Origin: Gloeocapsopsis sp. IPPAS B-1203
GTDB taxonomy: Bacteria > Cyanobacteriota > Cyanobacteriia > Cyanobacteriales > Chroococcidiopsidaceae
Direction: 5' to 3'
Assembly (NCBI RefSeq): GCF_002749975.1
Contig: NZ_PEIG01000001.1
Span: 248,001 to 312,000 of the forward strand
Length of the DNA: 64,000 nucleotides
Position numbers and translations under genes: made by a program. Under the pieces are notes generated by a model. That model had not been told where the DNA came from and did no database searches. It worked only from the letters and a program-made list of their open reading frames with translations. How positions within the stretch are numbered: position 1 is the first letter of the stretch; each line of letters begins with the position of its first letter. Of this stretch, positions 46,845 to 57,206 are shown one piece after another.

Positions 46845-47971
46845 CGCTGGAACAGATTTCCCAAAAATCCTTCTAGACCACCTTTACCTGTGCGATCGCC
46901 CTTAATTTTAGCTAATTTTTCTAGTAATTCTCTTTCTTCAGTAGTAATCTTTGTCGGAATGTCGATCAAAATTGTAATGAGATGGTCTCCACGACTTACC
47001 GGATTACCTAGACGTGGGACACCATGATTCTCAAGAGTAATTACCGTGTTAGGTTGTGTTCCTGCTGGTACTAACAACTCTTGTGGCCCATCCACGGTGT
47101 TTACTTGTATCCGACATCCTAGGATTGCTTGGAGATAGCTAATCTTAATTTCTGATAGGACATTGATGCCTTCGCGTCGAAATTCTGCATCTTCGTTGAC
47201 AAACAAATAAACGTACAAATCTCCTGGAGGACCATTACGCTGCCCTGCATCGCCTTCGCTAGAGATTCGCAACCGCGTTCCGTTATCAACTCCAGCAGGA
47301 ATTGTTATTTTCAGCTTCTTTGTAACTTGTCGTACGCCGTTACCTTCACAAGCATCGCACTTTTCTTCAATCATTTGTCCTGTCCCATTACATGTAGGAC
47401 AAGTCGATACTTGGGTAAAACTGCCAAAAGGTGTACGTGTCACGCGCCGTACTTGACCGGAACCACTACACGTTGAACAAGTGCGCGGTCGAGTTCCAGG
47501 CTTCGCACCTGAACCGCTACAAACTTCACATGTTTCTAAGTGCGAAATGCGGATTTCTTTTTCACCACCAAAAACGGCTTCGCGAAACTCTAGCTTGAGA
47601 TCTAAGCGCAAATCGTCACCGCGTACAGGACCGCTGCGTCGAGATCGCGCTTGTTGCCCTGCACCAGAAAAACCGCTGAAGAAGCTTTCAAACAAATCGG
47701 CAAAACCGCCCATGTCACCCATGTCTTGGAATCCTCCGACTCCAACTCCACCAGCGACTCCAGCTTCACCAAAGCGATCGTAACGAGCGCGTGTTTCCGG
47801 CTCAGAAAGCACTTCGTAAGCCCGATTGATTTCTTTAAAGCGCTCTTCAGCTCCGGATTCTTTGTTCACGTCAGGGTGATACTTCCGGGCTAATCGCCGG
47901 TAGGCGCGCTTGATTTCTTCTTTGTCGGCGTCACGAGAAACACCTAAAATTTCGTAATAGTCGCGGGCCAT
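46841..47971 (-). CDS. dnaJ: Chaperone DnaJ (Hsp40 type I)
   Basis: 376 residues. J domain with YHPDVN (His-Pro-Asp) at about 31-36, a Gly/Phe-rich region with [14 protein letters not shown], then four zinc-binding repeats ([32 protein letters not shown]) and the C-terminal substrate domains. It stimulates DnaK ATPase. Between dnaK and tusA in an operon-like row, with a 4-base overlap with tusA. Confidence 0.96.
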   Translation of the reverse strand: MARDYYEILGVSRDADKEEIKRAYRRLARKYHPDVNKESGAEERFKEINRAYEVLSEPETRARYDRFGEAGVAGGVGVGGFQDMGDMGGFADLFESFFSGFSGAGQQARSRRSGPVRGDDLRLDLKLEFREAVFGGEKEIRISHLETCEVCSGSGAKPGTRPRTCSTCSGSGQVRRVTRTPFGSFTQVSTCPTCNGTGQMIEEKCDACEGNGVRQVTKKLKITIPAGVDNGTRLRISSEGDAGQRNGPPGDLYVYLFVNEDAEFRREGINVLSEIKISYLQAILGCRIQVNTVDGPQELLVPAGTQPNTVITLENHGVPRLGNPVSRGDHLITILIDIPTKITTEERELLEKLAKIKGDRTGKGGLEGFLGNLFQR

Positions 47972-48082
47972 AAAGCGCTGCTTTGCTCGAGGTTAGTAGT
48001 TATACAATTCTTAATTTTAAATTGACAATTAAGTCATTAGTCATTATTCCCATACTACAACTTTAAGAGGAACTGATAGTTG

Positions 48083-50059
48083 TTACTCAATTGCTTCATA
48101 ATCAGCTGTGACTGTGTAATCTTCATCAAAATCAAAATTGTATTCTTCTGCAACCGTAGCATTCTCTACGGTACCTGAGTGCGATTCAAGCTTGCTTTCG
48201 CTTGGAGTGCCAACTTCTGCTGCTTGAACCGATTGGTTTTGTTCTTCGTCAACATTTTTGTAAACATCTGTACCAATTGACAGCAGGGTTTGTTGGAAGT
48301 TATTTAAGATTTGCTTGACTTCTGCTACTGAGGTAGTTTGCTCCCCAAAAACAGAACGTAGCTCTGCGGCTTTTTGACTGACTTCAAGTTTTAGGCGATC
48401 GCTGATCAAATGCTCGTTGTCTTTTAGAGTTGATTCGTAAGTGTACAGCAAATCCTCTGCTTGGTTGCGTAGAGCAATCATTTCTACACGCTTTTTGTCT
48501 TGCTCAGCGTAGATTTCTGCCTCTTGACGCATTCTTTCTATCTCGGCAGCACTTAAACCACCAGTATTTGTAATACTAATACTTTGCTCGCGCCCCGTAC
48601 CTTTGTCTTGAGCTAAAACTTTGAGAATGCCATTGACATCAATTTCAAACGATACTTCAATTTGAGGTACTCCCCGAGGAGCGGGAGGAATTCCGGTTAG
48701 GAGAAACTTGCCAAGGCTTTTATTATCTTTTGCTAATGGGCGTTCTCCTTGAAGGACGTGAATTTCCACAGACGATTGACCATCAGTTGCAGTAGAAAAC
48801 ACTTGTGATTTACTGGTTGGAATTGTCGTATTCCGCTCAATAACTTTTGTAAAGACTTCTCCTAGCGTCTCAATTCCTAGCGAAAGTGGAGTGACATCGA
48901 GTAGCAGAACGTCTTCAACTTCGCCTCCTAACACTCCACCTTGAATAGCAGCACCTAAGGCTACTGCTTCATCTGGATTGACTGAACGTTCTGGGGCTTT
49001 GCCGTTAAAGAACTTTTGGACAGCGTTCGTTACTGCAGGAATGCGTGTTGAGCCACCAACCAGGATAATCCGGTCAATATCTGCTGGCTGTAAACTGCAA
49101 TCTTTTAATGCCTGACTCATAGGTTTGATTGTCGCAGCAATCAGATGGTTCACCAAGTCTTCAAATTTAGCGCGGGTGAGTTCCATTTCTAAATGCTTTG
49201 GTCCAGTTGAATCAGCCGTGATGAACGGTAGATTAATTGTCGTAGTACCCAGGCTAGACAGTTCTATTTTGGCTTTTTCGGCTGCTTCCCGTAGTCGCTG
49301 CAGTGCCATTTTGTCTATAGCTAAGTCAATGTTTTCTTGTTCTTGGAAACAGGCAATCATCCAGCTAACAATGCAGTTATCAAAGTCGTCGCCGCCAAGT
49401 TGGTTGTTACCAGCAGTTGCTTTGACTTCAAATACGCCGTCTCCAAGTTGCAGGATAGAAACATCAAATGTCCCACCACCAAGATCGAACACGAGAATTT
49501 TTTGCTCTTGTTCTAGCTTATCCAAGCCGTAAGCTAAGGCTGCTGCTGTGGGTTCGTTGATAATGCGCAATACTTCCATTCCAGCAATCGTGCCAGCATC
49601 TTTGGTAGCTTGACGTTGGGCATCTGTAAAGTAAGCTGGCACTGTAATAACTGCTTGGACGATCGCTTCACCAAGAAGACTTTCAGCATCTTGTTTGAGC
49701 TTGCGCAAAATCATTGCCGAAATTTCCTGAGGAGTGTAGGTGCGATCGCGGATTTGGACATCAACTGTATTGTCTCGCCCTTGAATGCACTTGTAAGAAA
49801 CTCGCTGGCGTTCTGCAGTAGTATCGTCCCAGCGACGCCCAATAAATCGCTTGATACTGTAAATTGTATTTTCCGCATTAGTAACGAGTTGCCGCTTAGC
49901 GAGTTGCCCAACCAGGTGATCGCTTCCCTTACCAAACCCCACAACACTAGGGGTTGTTCTTCCTCCTTCAGAATTGGCAATAACCATTGGTTGACCACCC
50001 TCTAAGATGGCAACACAACTATTCGTGGTGCCTAAGTCGATGCCAATGACTTTTCCCAT
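48083..50059 (-). CDS. dnaK: Chaperone DnaK (Hsp70)
   Basis: Start set at the ATG at 50059, giving [20 protein letters not shown]; the upstream seven codons (ATG at 50080) are not conserved. ATPase domain with [15 protein letters not shown] and [12 protein letters not shown], substrate domain with [20 protein letters not shown], then helical lid. The last 60 residues are acidic ([15 protein letters not shown]). Middle gene of grpE-dnaK-dnaJ. Cyanobacteria carry several DnaK paralogues; which one this is cannot be decided here. Confidence 0.94.
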   Translation of the reverse strand: MGKVIGIDLGTTNSCVAILEGGQPMVIANSEGGRTTPSVVGFGKGSDHLVGQLAKRQLVTNAENTIYSIKRFIGRRWDDTTAERQRVSYKCIQGRDNTVDVQIRDRTYTPQEISAMILRKLKQDAESLLGEAIVQAVITVPAYFTDAQRQATKDAGTIAGMEVLRIINEPTAAALAYGLDKLEQEQKILVFDLGGGTFDVSILQLGDGVFEVKATAGNNQLGGDDFDNCIVSWMIACFQEQENIDLAIDKMALQRLREAAEKAKIELSSLGTTTINLPFITADSTGPKHLEMELTRAKFEDLVNHLIAATIKPMSQALKDCSLQPADIDRIILVGGSTRIPAVTNAVQKFFNGKAPERSVNPDEAVALGAAIQGGVLGGEVEDVLLLDVTPLSLGIETLGEVFTKVIERNTTIPTSKSQVFSTATDGQSSVEIHVLQGERPLAKDNKSLGKFLLTGIPPAPRGVPQIEVSFEIDVNGILKVLAQDKGTGREQSISITNTGGLSAAEIERMRQEAEIYAEQDKKRVEMIALRNQAEDLLYTYESTLKDNEHLISDRLKLEVSQKAAELRSVFGEQTTSVAEVKQILNNFQQTLLSIGTDVYKNVDEEQNQSVQAAEVGTPSESKLESHSGTVENATVAEEYNFDFDEDYTVTADYEAIE

Positions 50060-50276
50060 GCTTTCTGGTCGTAAGTGCAATTAGAACATAGTTTGTGCCA
50101 TTTCTGGGATATTTATAGCATCTAAGGCATCGAAATAAGTAAACGGGTGAAAATTGGTAACCGGTCATTGGTAATTGGATAAGAATATCTACTACCCATT
50201 ACCCATTACCCACAAAGGAAGTGTATATTTTCTAATTTGCCCACCTACTTATAGGTTATTGCCAATGTGATTTGGT

Positions 50277-50963
50277 TTACTCAGTTAGGTTCGGTTCTGA
50301 CGTTTCTCCTGGTTCGGGAGCCGCAGATACTTTCACCAAAGCATGACGTAAAACGCGATCGCCTAAGAAATATCCCCGAACTAACTCTTCTAACACTGTT
50401 CCTTCTGGATGTTCATCCGTAGGTTCACGCATTACAGCTTCATGAAAGTTCGGATCAAAAGGACTTCCTTCTGAACGCATTGCGGAAACACCCAACCGTT
50501 TTAAAGTGTCTACCATTTGCTTATAAACGCTTTGGTAGCTTTTATGAATGGTCATTTCCGCATCGGTTTGTGGCTTGATCTGCGATCGTGCCCGCTCAAA
50601 GTTGTCAACTACAGGCAATAGCTCTGTAATTGTGTCCCGCTTGATTTTCTGCTCAATTTCTTCTTTTTCTTTTTGTGTCCGCTTGCGGAAATTTTCGAAA
50701 TCTGCCCCAATCCTTATGTATTGAGAGGTGCGTTCCTCCAACTGCGATTTGAGCGATTCTACCTGCGCTGTTAATTCAGCTAATTCTGGATGTCCTTGAT
50801 CAACAGCAGCCGTAGCAGCGTTTTCCTCACCCGTTATTTCATCTGGTGAGCTTGCTGATACTACTTGAGCATTTACCTCGGAGTTATCATTCAAATTCAT
50901 TGTTTCAGCTGAGGTGTTACTCTCTTGTTCTGAGATTTCTGTTTGTTTGTCCTCGTCAACCAT
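50277..50963 (-). CDS. grpE: Nucleotide exchange factor GrpE
   Basis: 228 residues. An acidic N-terminal 65 residues, a long coiled coil ([20 protein letters not shown]), the family block [18 protein letters not shown], and the C-terminal beta-domain with [20 protein letters not shown] and [18 protein letters not shown]. It releases ADP from DnaK. No CIRCE element was seen upstream. Confidence 0.95.
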   Translation of the reverse strand: MVDEDKQTEISEQESNTSAETMNLNDNSEVNAQVVSASSPDEITGEENAATAAVDQGHPELAELTAQVESLKSQLEERTSQYIRIGADFENFRKRTQKEKEEIEQKIKRDTITELLPVVDNFERARSQIKPQTDAEMTIHKSYQSVYKQMVDTLKRLGVSAMRSEGSPFDPNFHEAVMREPTDEHPEGTVLEELVRGYFLGDRVLRHALVKVSAAPEPGETSEPNLTE

Positions 50964-51113
50964 TATGCACCAATCTTAGATACTCGAAACTACGTTAAAT
51001 AGTTACTTGTTTCACCGTACCTTTTCTAGGATGCACTAATTACACTCTAAGTCGCAAAACCCACCACAATTTTTTAGGGGAGTAGGGGAGAGATTTGATG
51101 ATTGTTGCTCTTT

Positions 51114-51132
51114 ACTACCCTACTACCCGCCT
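51114..51132 (+). repeat. 19-bp dispersed repeat, copy 2
   Basis: ACTACCCTACTACCCGCCT, identical to the complement of 17304-17322 in the yfr1-trxA spacer. One of the short repeats typical of cyanobacterial intergenic DNA; it lies just upstream of pilB. Confidence 0.65.
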
Positions 51133-51211
51133 CTCTAATTCCTTAAGCTGCATAGTAACTTTGCCAAATTTTTTGGGAATACTTGATTACGGAAACTCTC
51201 ACGACTCATGT

Positions 51212-53212
51212 ATGACTTACTCCCCCTCACAGCGGCGTGCCCTGATCGTCAAAAATGACTTTTCTCCTTTCGGCAATAAAGTGATTGAGTCGGGGTATGT
51301 CAGTAATGAACAGATGCAGCAAGCTCTGAGTGAAAGTCGTAAATCTAAAAGACCCATAACAGAAGTATTAGAGTCACTAACTGGACGTCAACTCCCACCT
51401 GACTTACTGAGGTTTTATAAAAAGCAGCAACTCTTTGAACTCAAAATTGTTTATGGCGTTGAATTTATCGATCCTCAGCTCAATCAAATTGCCCCTAATC
51501 AAGTCGCAAATTTGATCGACACGCTCATCCCGGTTGAGATTTGCCGCCGTTTTCAATTAATTCCTTTGTCTCAAAATCCTGACCCTCCTTCAGTATTAGT
51601 GGCGATGGTCGATCCCGATCATCTAGAGGCTCAAGATTATTTGAGTCGAATTCTCCGTGCCAAAGGATTGGGATTGCAACGTATGGTGATGACGCAAGAA
51701 GACTTCCAACAGTTGCTTTCCAAATACCTCGACGCACAAGTTGAACAGCAAAAACAGCGAGACATTCAAAAATCAGTTGATGTTCAATCTGAGATCGAAG
51801 GCTTAGAGGGCTTTGATTTACAAAATGCCAATGATGAAATTGAAGCAGATTTAGGTGCTGCTATTCAAAATGCTGAGGCCGCACCTGTTATTGCTTTAGT
51901 CAATAAAATTCTTGTCAAAGCCTTGCAAGAAAAAGTTTCGGATATTCACATTGAACCGCAAGAAGAACATTTACGAATTCGCTTTCGTAAAGATGGAGTT
52001 TTACGTCAAGCATTTGAGCCACTACCGAAAAAGATTGTGCCGGCTGTTGTTGCTCGATTCAAAATTATTTCAGAACTGGATATTGCTGAGCGGCGGATGC
52101 CCCAAGACGGACGTATTCGACGAGTCTTTGAAGGACGTAAAGTAGACTTTCGCGTGAGTACTTTACCAAGTCGTTATGGTGAGAAAGTTGTTTTGCGAAT
52201 TTTAGATAACTCAGCGACTCAACTTGGTTTAGACAAACTGATTAGCGACGAGGAAAGTTTAGAGATTGTCCGTGAAATGGCAAGTCGTCCTTTTGGATTA
52301 CTGTTAGTGACAGGACCAACAGGTTCGGGAAAATCAACAACCTTATATTCTGTCTTGGCAGAACGTAATGAGCCAGGGGTCAATATCAGCACAGCCGAAG
52401 ATCCAATTGAATATTCTTTACCAGGAATTACTCAAGTCCAGGTAATTCGTGACAAAGGTATGGATTTTGCCTCAATTTTGCGGTCTTTTCTGCGGCAAGA
52501 TCCTGATGTGATTCTTGTCGGTGAGACACGAGACAGAGAAACTGCTAAAACAGCAATTGAAGCGGCACTAACCGGACATTTAGTCTTAACAACACTCCAT
52601 ACGAATGATGCTGCAGGTGCGATCGCCCGCTTGGATGAAATGGGTGTTGAGCCTTTTATGGTATCAGGTGCGTTACTTGGTGTTGTTGCTCAGCGTTTAG
52701 TTAGACGCGTTTGTTCAGCGTGTCGCATCCCCTATTCACCTTCTTCTACAGAGTTAGCACGCTTTGGTTTAACAAGTTCGCAAGACAATGGCGTGACTTT
52801 TTACAAAGCAAAGGCTTTACAGCCTGAAGAAATTGCCACTGCCCGCAGTCAAGGCGAACTTTGTCCAGAGTGTAGCGGTGTTGGCTACAAAGGACGTTGT
52901 GGCGTGTATGAGGTGATGCGCATTAACCAACGGCTGCAAAATTTAATTACTGAAGGTGCGCCAACCGAACGCATTAAAGAAGTTGCAGTAGAAGATGGTA
53001 TGAAAACCTTGCTATCTTACAGCCTTGACTTGGTACGTCGAGGGCAGACCACACTCGAAGAAGTTGAACGTGTCACATTTACTGATTCTGGCTTGGAGGC
53101 GGAACTTAAAGCGAAACGAAAGAGTTCTTTAGAATGTCAAACTTGTAGCGCGGAGCTACAACCAGAGTGGTTAGAATGTCCCTACTGCATGACGCCACGT
53201 TTTCAAGATTAA
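51212..53212 (+). CDS. pilB: Type IV pilus extension ATPase PilB
   Basis: GspE/PulE/PilB hexameric ATPase powering pilus assembly. Start taken at the ATG at 51212 (MTYSPSQRRALIVKN); the frame stays open to 51095, but that stretch includes a dispersed repeat. N-terminal T2SSE domains to about 230, Walker A GPTGSGKSTTLYSV, Asp box and Walker B (RQDPDVILVGETRDRETAKT), and a tetracysteine zinc site (VCSACRIPY ... LCPECSGVGYKG). A second C-terminal double-Cys zinc ribbon (CQTCSAEL, CPYCMTPR) is an added feature seen in cyanobacterial PilB. Followed by pilT and pilC. Confidence 0.95.
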   Translation: MTYSPSQRRALIVKNDFSPFGNKVIESGYVSNEQMQQALSESRKSKRPITEVLESLTGRQLPPDLLRFYKKQQLFELKIVYGVEFIDPQLNQIAPNQVANLIDTLIPVEICRRFQLIPLSQNPDPPSVLVAMVDPDHLEAQDYLSRILRAKGLGLQRMVMTQEDFQQLLSKYLDAQVEQQKQRDIQKSVDVQSEIEGLEGFDLQNANDEIEADLGAAIQNAEAAPVIALVNKILVKALQEKVSDIHIEPQEEHLRIRFRKDGVLRQAFEPLPKKIVPAVVARFKIISELDIAERRMPQDGRIRRVFEGRKVDFRVSTLPSRYGEKVVLRILDNSATQLGLDKLISDEESLEIVREMASRPFGLLLVTGPTGSGKSTTLYSVLAERNEPGVNISTAEDPIEYSLPGITQVQVIRDKGMDFASILRSFLRQDPDVILVGETRDRETAKTAIEAALTGHLVLTTLHTNDAAGAIARLDEMGVEPFMVSGALLGVVAQRLVRRVCSACRIPYSPSSTELARFGLTSSQDNGVTFYKAKALQPEEIATARSQGELCPECSGVGYKGRCGVYEVMRINQRLQNLITEGAPTERIKEVAVEDGMKTLLSYSLDLVRRGQTTLEEVERVTFTDSGLEAELKAKRKSSLECQTCSAELQPEWLECPYCMTPRFQD

Positions 53213-53268
53213 ACAGCCATTAATGATTAGCAATTAGTGCCCTACTTAAACATCAGGAGATAAATTCT

Positions 53269-54405
53269 ATGGAATATATGATTGAAGACCTCATGGAGCA
53301 AGTTGTTGCTTGTGGTGGTTCTGACTTACATATTTCAACTGGCTTACCGCCTTATATCCGCATTAGTGGCAAGCTGACTCCGACTGATTATGAACCACTT
53401 ACAGCGGAGCAATGCCAGCGTTTAATTTTTACGATGTTGAATAACACGCAGCGCAAGCACTTAGAACAAAACTGGGAACTGGATTGCTCTTATGGTGTGC
53501 GAGGATTAGCTCGCTTTCGTGTCAATGTCTATAAAGATCGCGGAACTTATGCAGCTTGTTTGCGAGCACTATCTTCCCAAATTCCCAGCATGGATGCTTT
53601 GAAACTACCAGATATTGTACGGGAAATTTCCGAAAAACCTAGAGGATTAGTTCTAGTTACAGGTCCTACTGGTTCTGGTAAATCAACAACATTGGCGTCG
53701 ATGATTAATAACATCAATATGACGCGCTCAGAACACATCTTAACGATTGAAGACCCGATTGAATTTGTTTATGAACCCATTCAAAGCTTAATTCACCAGC
53801 GTCAAATCGGAGAAGATACGAAAAGCTTTGCTAACGCACTACGCGCAGCATTAAGGGAAGATCCTGATGTGATCCTAGTTGGTGAAATGCGCGACCTAGA
53901 AACAATTTCGCTGGCAATTTCTGCGGCAGAAACAGGTCACTTGGTATTTGGTACATTGCATACAAGTTCGGCAGCACAAACAGTTGACCGGATGGTAGAT
54001 GTGTTTTCGCCAGAACAACAACAGCAAATCCGCGTACAGTTATCAAACTCACTTGTTGCTGTATTTAGCCAAACACTTGTACCGCGTAAAAATCCTAAAC
54101 CAACTGAATTTGGCAGAGTCATGGCACAGGAAATTATGATCGTGACTCCAGCGATCGCTAACTTGATTCGCGAAGGCAAAACTTCTCAAATCTACTCGGC
54201 AATTCAAACAGGCGCAAAACTAGGAATGCAAACTCTAGAAAAAGTTCTTTCTGACTTGTATAAAGCAGGAACTATCTCACTCGAAGCTGCAATGTCCAAA
54301 ACTTCTAAGCCTGACGAGCTTCAACGTCTCATCGGTGGTAGTATACCTGCAGCTCATGCAACACCAGCTAAACCAGGTTTGGGTAGATCAGTACTAGTAA
54401 ATTAA
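53269..54405 (+). CDS. pilT: Type IV pilus retraction ATPase PilT
   Basis: 378 residues. N-terminal PAS-like domain with CGGSDLHISTGLPPYIRISG, Walker A VTGPTGSGKSTTLASMIN, Asp box ILTIEDPIEFVYEP, Walker B REDPDVILVGEMRDLETIS, and His box TGHLVFGTLHTSSAAQ. It depolymerises pili and drives twitching/phototaxis. 56 bases after pilB and before pilC, the usual cyanobacterial order. Confidence 0.95.
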   Translation: MEYMIEDLMEQVVACGGSDLHISTGLPPYIRISGKLTPTDYEPLTAEQCQRLIFTMLNNTQRKHLEQNWELDCSYGVRGLARFRVNVYKDRGTYAACLRALSSQIPSMDALKLPDIVREISEKPRGLVLVTGPTGSGKSTTLASMINNINMTRSEHILTIEDPIEFVYEPIQSLIHQRQIGEDTKSFANALRAALREDPDVILVGEMRDLETISLAISAAETGHLVFGTLHTSSAAQTVDRMVDVFSPEQQQQIRVQLSNSLVAVFSQTLVPRKNPKPTEFGRVMAQEIMIVTPAIANLIREGKTSQIYSAIQTGAKLGMQTLEKVLSDLYKAGTISLEAAMSKTSKPDELQRLIGGSIPAAHATPAKPGLGRSVLVN

Positions 54406-54750
54406 TTTTTTGCTTTTTATTAAGTAGCTCGCGTTCTGCCAAATGAAATCTTAGATTGTGGGGTAGGCAAGATGCCTACCCATTCGCCCCTTAACCTAAT
54501 CTAGACTGTCTCACATTTAAGTTAAGTTGACATAATTAGTGTATGTATAATACTCCTCCTAATACTTAAACTTCAGGAAATATTAGTTATTGCTTGTAAC
54601 TTTTTATTAGGACATTTAAGGGTAACAAAGAAGTATATTAAAAATTGAGTTTAATTTTCTTATTTATACATTGCGTTGTAAATTCAAAACATATGTTTCT
54701 ATTTTCTCAATTATTATTTCCTTAATTTTGAATGATTCAAGTTATAAATT
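54406..54750. other. pilT-pilC spacer with a perfect hairpin
   Basis: 345 bases. GGGTAGGCA-AGA-TGCCTACCC at 54461-54481 is a perfect 9-bp hairpin. It may terminate or attenuate pilBT transcription, or be a copy of a dispersed palindrome of the type common in cyanobacteria. The rest is AT-rich with no gene recognised. Confidence 0.5.
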
Positions 54751-55974
54751 ATGCCTACTTACGTAGCCAGTGTTAGAGACTCTAAGGGACAAATTAGAAA
54801 AGAGAAAATCACTGCAAAATCTCCAAGTGAAGCTCGTTCTAGTTTAAGAAATCAAGGATTATTTATTCAAGAAATCAAACAATCTTCAGAATTCGATTTA
54901 AGCAAAATTGATCTGCAGCAATTAACATTATTTTTATCAAAAGTTTCTGTTAAAGATAAAGCAGTATTTTCTCGACAATTTTCTGCTCTAGTAAATGCAG
55001 GAGTAGCAATTGTTAGGAGCTTAAGTGTATTAGCAGAGCAGTGTTCTAACCCTAAACTTAAAAAAGCTTTACTAGAAATTAGCTCAGATGTACAACAAGG
55101 TGTCAACCTTTCAGAAGCAATGCGTAAGCATCCTGATTGCTTTGATAACTTGTATGTCAGCATGGTTCAAGCTGGCGAAGTAGGAGGTGTTTTAGATGAA
55201 GTTCTTAATCGCTTATCCAAGTTACTGGAGGATATAGCTCGACTACAAAATCAAATTAAATCAGCATTAGCTTACCCTGTTGTTGTAGGTTTACTAGCAC
55301 TTGCAATCTTTATTGGAATGACTGTTTTCTTAATTCCTATTTTTGCTAACATCTTTCAAGATTTAGGAACAGAATTACCAGTATTGACACAATTCATGTT
55401 AAGTATTAGCGGATTTATCCAAGGTTTTTGGTGGATGATTCCTATCATAATTGTTGCTCTCGGCTTTGCTTACCGTAATTACTACAAAACTCGAGTTGGT
55501 AGAGAAACAATTGACCGCTTTTCTTTAAAAATGCCTTTGTTCGGCGATCTAATTCAAAAGTCAGCTGTAGCACGCTTTAGCAGAACCTTTGGTGCTTTGA
55601 CTCGTTCTGGCGTTCCTATTTTAACCGCTTTAGAAATTGTGAGAGATACAGCTGGAAACCAAGTTATTGCTAATGCAGTAGATGCATCTCGACAAGATAT
55701 TCAACAAGGGGGAATGATCAGTATTGCATTGCAAAAAGAACGAGTATTTCCACCAATGGCAATTCAAATGATTAGTATTGGCGAGGAAACAGGAGAACTT
55801 GACCAAATGCTGATGAAAGTCGCTGATTTCTATGAAGATGAAGTTGAGCAAGCAGTCAAGGCGCTCACAAGTATTCTAGAACCTATAATGATTGTTGTTC
55901 TTGGTGGTATGGTAGGGTTAATTTTGCTTTCTATGTACTTACCTATGTTTAAGGTATTTGAGAGTTTGGGTTAA
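54751..55974 (+). CDS. pilC: Type IV pilus inner-membrane platform protein PilC
   Basis: 407 residues, GspF/PilC family with two T2SSF domains. First: SRQFSALVNAGVAIVRSLSV ... MVQAGEVGGVLDEVLNRL; second: RFSRTFGALTRSGVPILTAL ... MISIGEETGELDQMLMKV. Three membrane helices near 172-195, 220-240 and 378-402. It anchors the PilB/PilT motor in the membrane. Confidence 0.95.
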   Translation: MPTYVASVRDSKGQIRKEKITAKSPSEARSSLRNQGLFIQEIKQSSEFDLSKIDLQQLTLFLSKVSVKDKAVFSRQFSALVNAGVAIVRSLSVLAEQCSNPKLKKALLEISSDVQQGVNLSEAMRKHPDCFDNLYVSMVQAGEVGGVLDEVLNRLSKLLEDIARLQNQIKSALAYPVVVGLLALAIFIGMTVFLIPIFANIFQDLGTELPVLTQFMLSISGFIQGFWWMIPIIIVALGFAYRNYYKTRVGRETIDRFSLKMPLFGDLIQKSAVARFSRTFGALTRSGVPILTALEIVRDTAGNQVIANAVDASRQDIQQGGMISIALQKERVFPPMAIQMISIGEETGELDQMLMKVADFYEDEVEQAVKALTSILEPIMIVVLGGMVGLILLSMYLPMFKVFESLG

Positions 55975-56075
55975 AACTAAGTAGTTGGACATAATAGGTA
56001 TCGGCAGTGAGAAGTAGACAGTAGATATTTGTACCAATTACCCATTACCAATTATCAATTACCAGCATTTAAGTT

Positions 56076-56639
56076 ATGAGTGTAAAAAACGTTCAATACC
56101 AAATTTGCTTAGCAGAGTATGCAAATACTGCTGGTGCGATCGCACTACTGAAGCAATATCGCCTCTATTTAGAAATGCTTCCTAGCTTGCGACGTGCGCA
56201 TGAAAGTTTAATCGCGATTCCTTTACCTATTGTACGATTGCGTCAAAGGTCAGTTGTTATGGCTGAACGCAGCGACATCACACAAACTGCGATCCAACTT
56301 CCGTGTGATGTCGCGATTTTAATGTGCGACCCTGAATGGAAGATTAAAACTGGAGTTGAAATTATGGTCTTCATTCATCGCCCACACGAAGACTTTTCTG
56401 ATTTCCTCAAGCGCTGGCGACAAACGCAGGTTTTACTTGATCAAGATTACGAATGGATTCTACCCTCTTCTTATCAACATATGTTAAATGAAGGAGCTAA
56501 TATTCATCCTCTATTCGTTATTTTTGATGAAACACCGGAACGTATTAAAAAAGGTTTACAAGGAGCAAGTTTACCATTCATGACTGAAACCCTACCTATA
56601 GGAATAGAGCAAGACTCAGTAGAACGTATATCTTCATAA
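56076..56639 (+). CDS. Hypothetical protein
   Basis: 187 residues, not recognised as a family. No signal peptide or membrane span. Starts MSVKNVQYQICLAEYANTAG, contains a mixed alpha/beta pattern (EIMVFIHRPHEDFSDFLKRW, NIHPLFVIFDETPERIK) and ends polar. It is 101 bases after pilC on the same strand, with a short repeat of ATTACCAATTA words in between, so a loose operon link is possible but unproven. Confidence 0.65.
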   Translation: MSVKNVQYQICLAEYANTAGAIALLKQYRLYLEMLPSLRRAHESLIAIPLPIVRLRQRSVVMAERSDITQTAIQLPCDVAILMCDPEWKIKTGVEIMVFIHRPHEDFSDFLKRWRQTQVLLDQDYEWILPSSYQHMLNEGANIHPLFVIFDETPERIKKGLQGASLPFMTETLPIGIEQDSVERISS

Positions 56640-57206
56640 AGCTCCCCAGTTTAACGCTGAAGACTAAGAAATACGAAGTGAAGAAATAAACAAAAAAGTA
56701 TTTAATAAAAATGTATTTTTTACTTAACAAGGTAAATAATAACCCGTATAAATCACTGAATTAATGATTTATTTTATTGAGCAGCAAAGAGGAAACTTAA
56801 GCCGTCTGGAGAAATAATACATGTATATAGACTTGCAGGAGATACTTGTCTTCAATATAAATAAATCTCTATGTTAATTAATTAAAACTTTTGCTATTCA
56901 TAAATAATAATAATTTTGCGGATTTTTCATAAACTCACCTAATCTTACTTTTTAAAACTTATTTTACAAATCAATAAGTTAGCTAGATTTAAATACACAC
57001 TTTCTTTTACTTTTTCACATTGTTAATCCTGAGACAAGAACTTAAATTACTAAGCAGTAAAAGGTTTCGTTAGCAAAATACAGTTAATAACCTGCTACTT
57101 AACAAAAAACTTTTGTTAGCAAAATGTTTTACTTCAAGTAAACATGCTAGAAATTCAAGAATTTATTACTAGCGATTATTAGGTTTCTTTTCAGGAGGAT
57201 TTAATA
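56640..57206. other. AT-rich spacer before the P47-like pair
   Basis: 567 bases, strongly AT-rich, no gene or RNA recognised. Ends in AGGAGG, the ribosome site of the first P47-like gene. Confidence 0.4.

Noticed and set aside
50060-50080. Seven-codon N-terminal extension of DnaK
   Set aside because: DnaK proteins begin at [13 protein letters not shown]; the extension is not conserved.
50964-51090. CIRCE/HrcA site upstream of grpE
   Set aside because: A weak GAGTG..TTAGTGC likeness only; the consensus TTAGCACTC-N9-GAGTGCTAA is absent.
51095-51211. Extended N-terminus of PilB
   Set aside because: The extension covers a dispersed repeat and does not resemble PilB; the ATG at 51212 fits the family.
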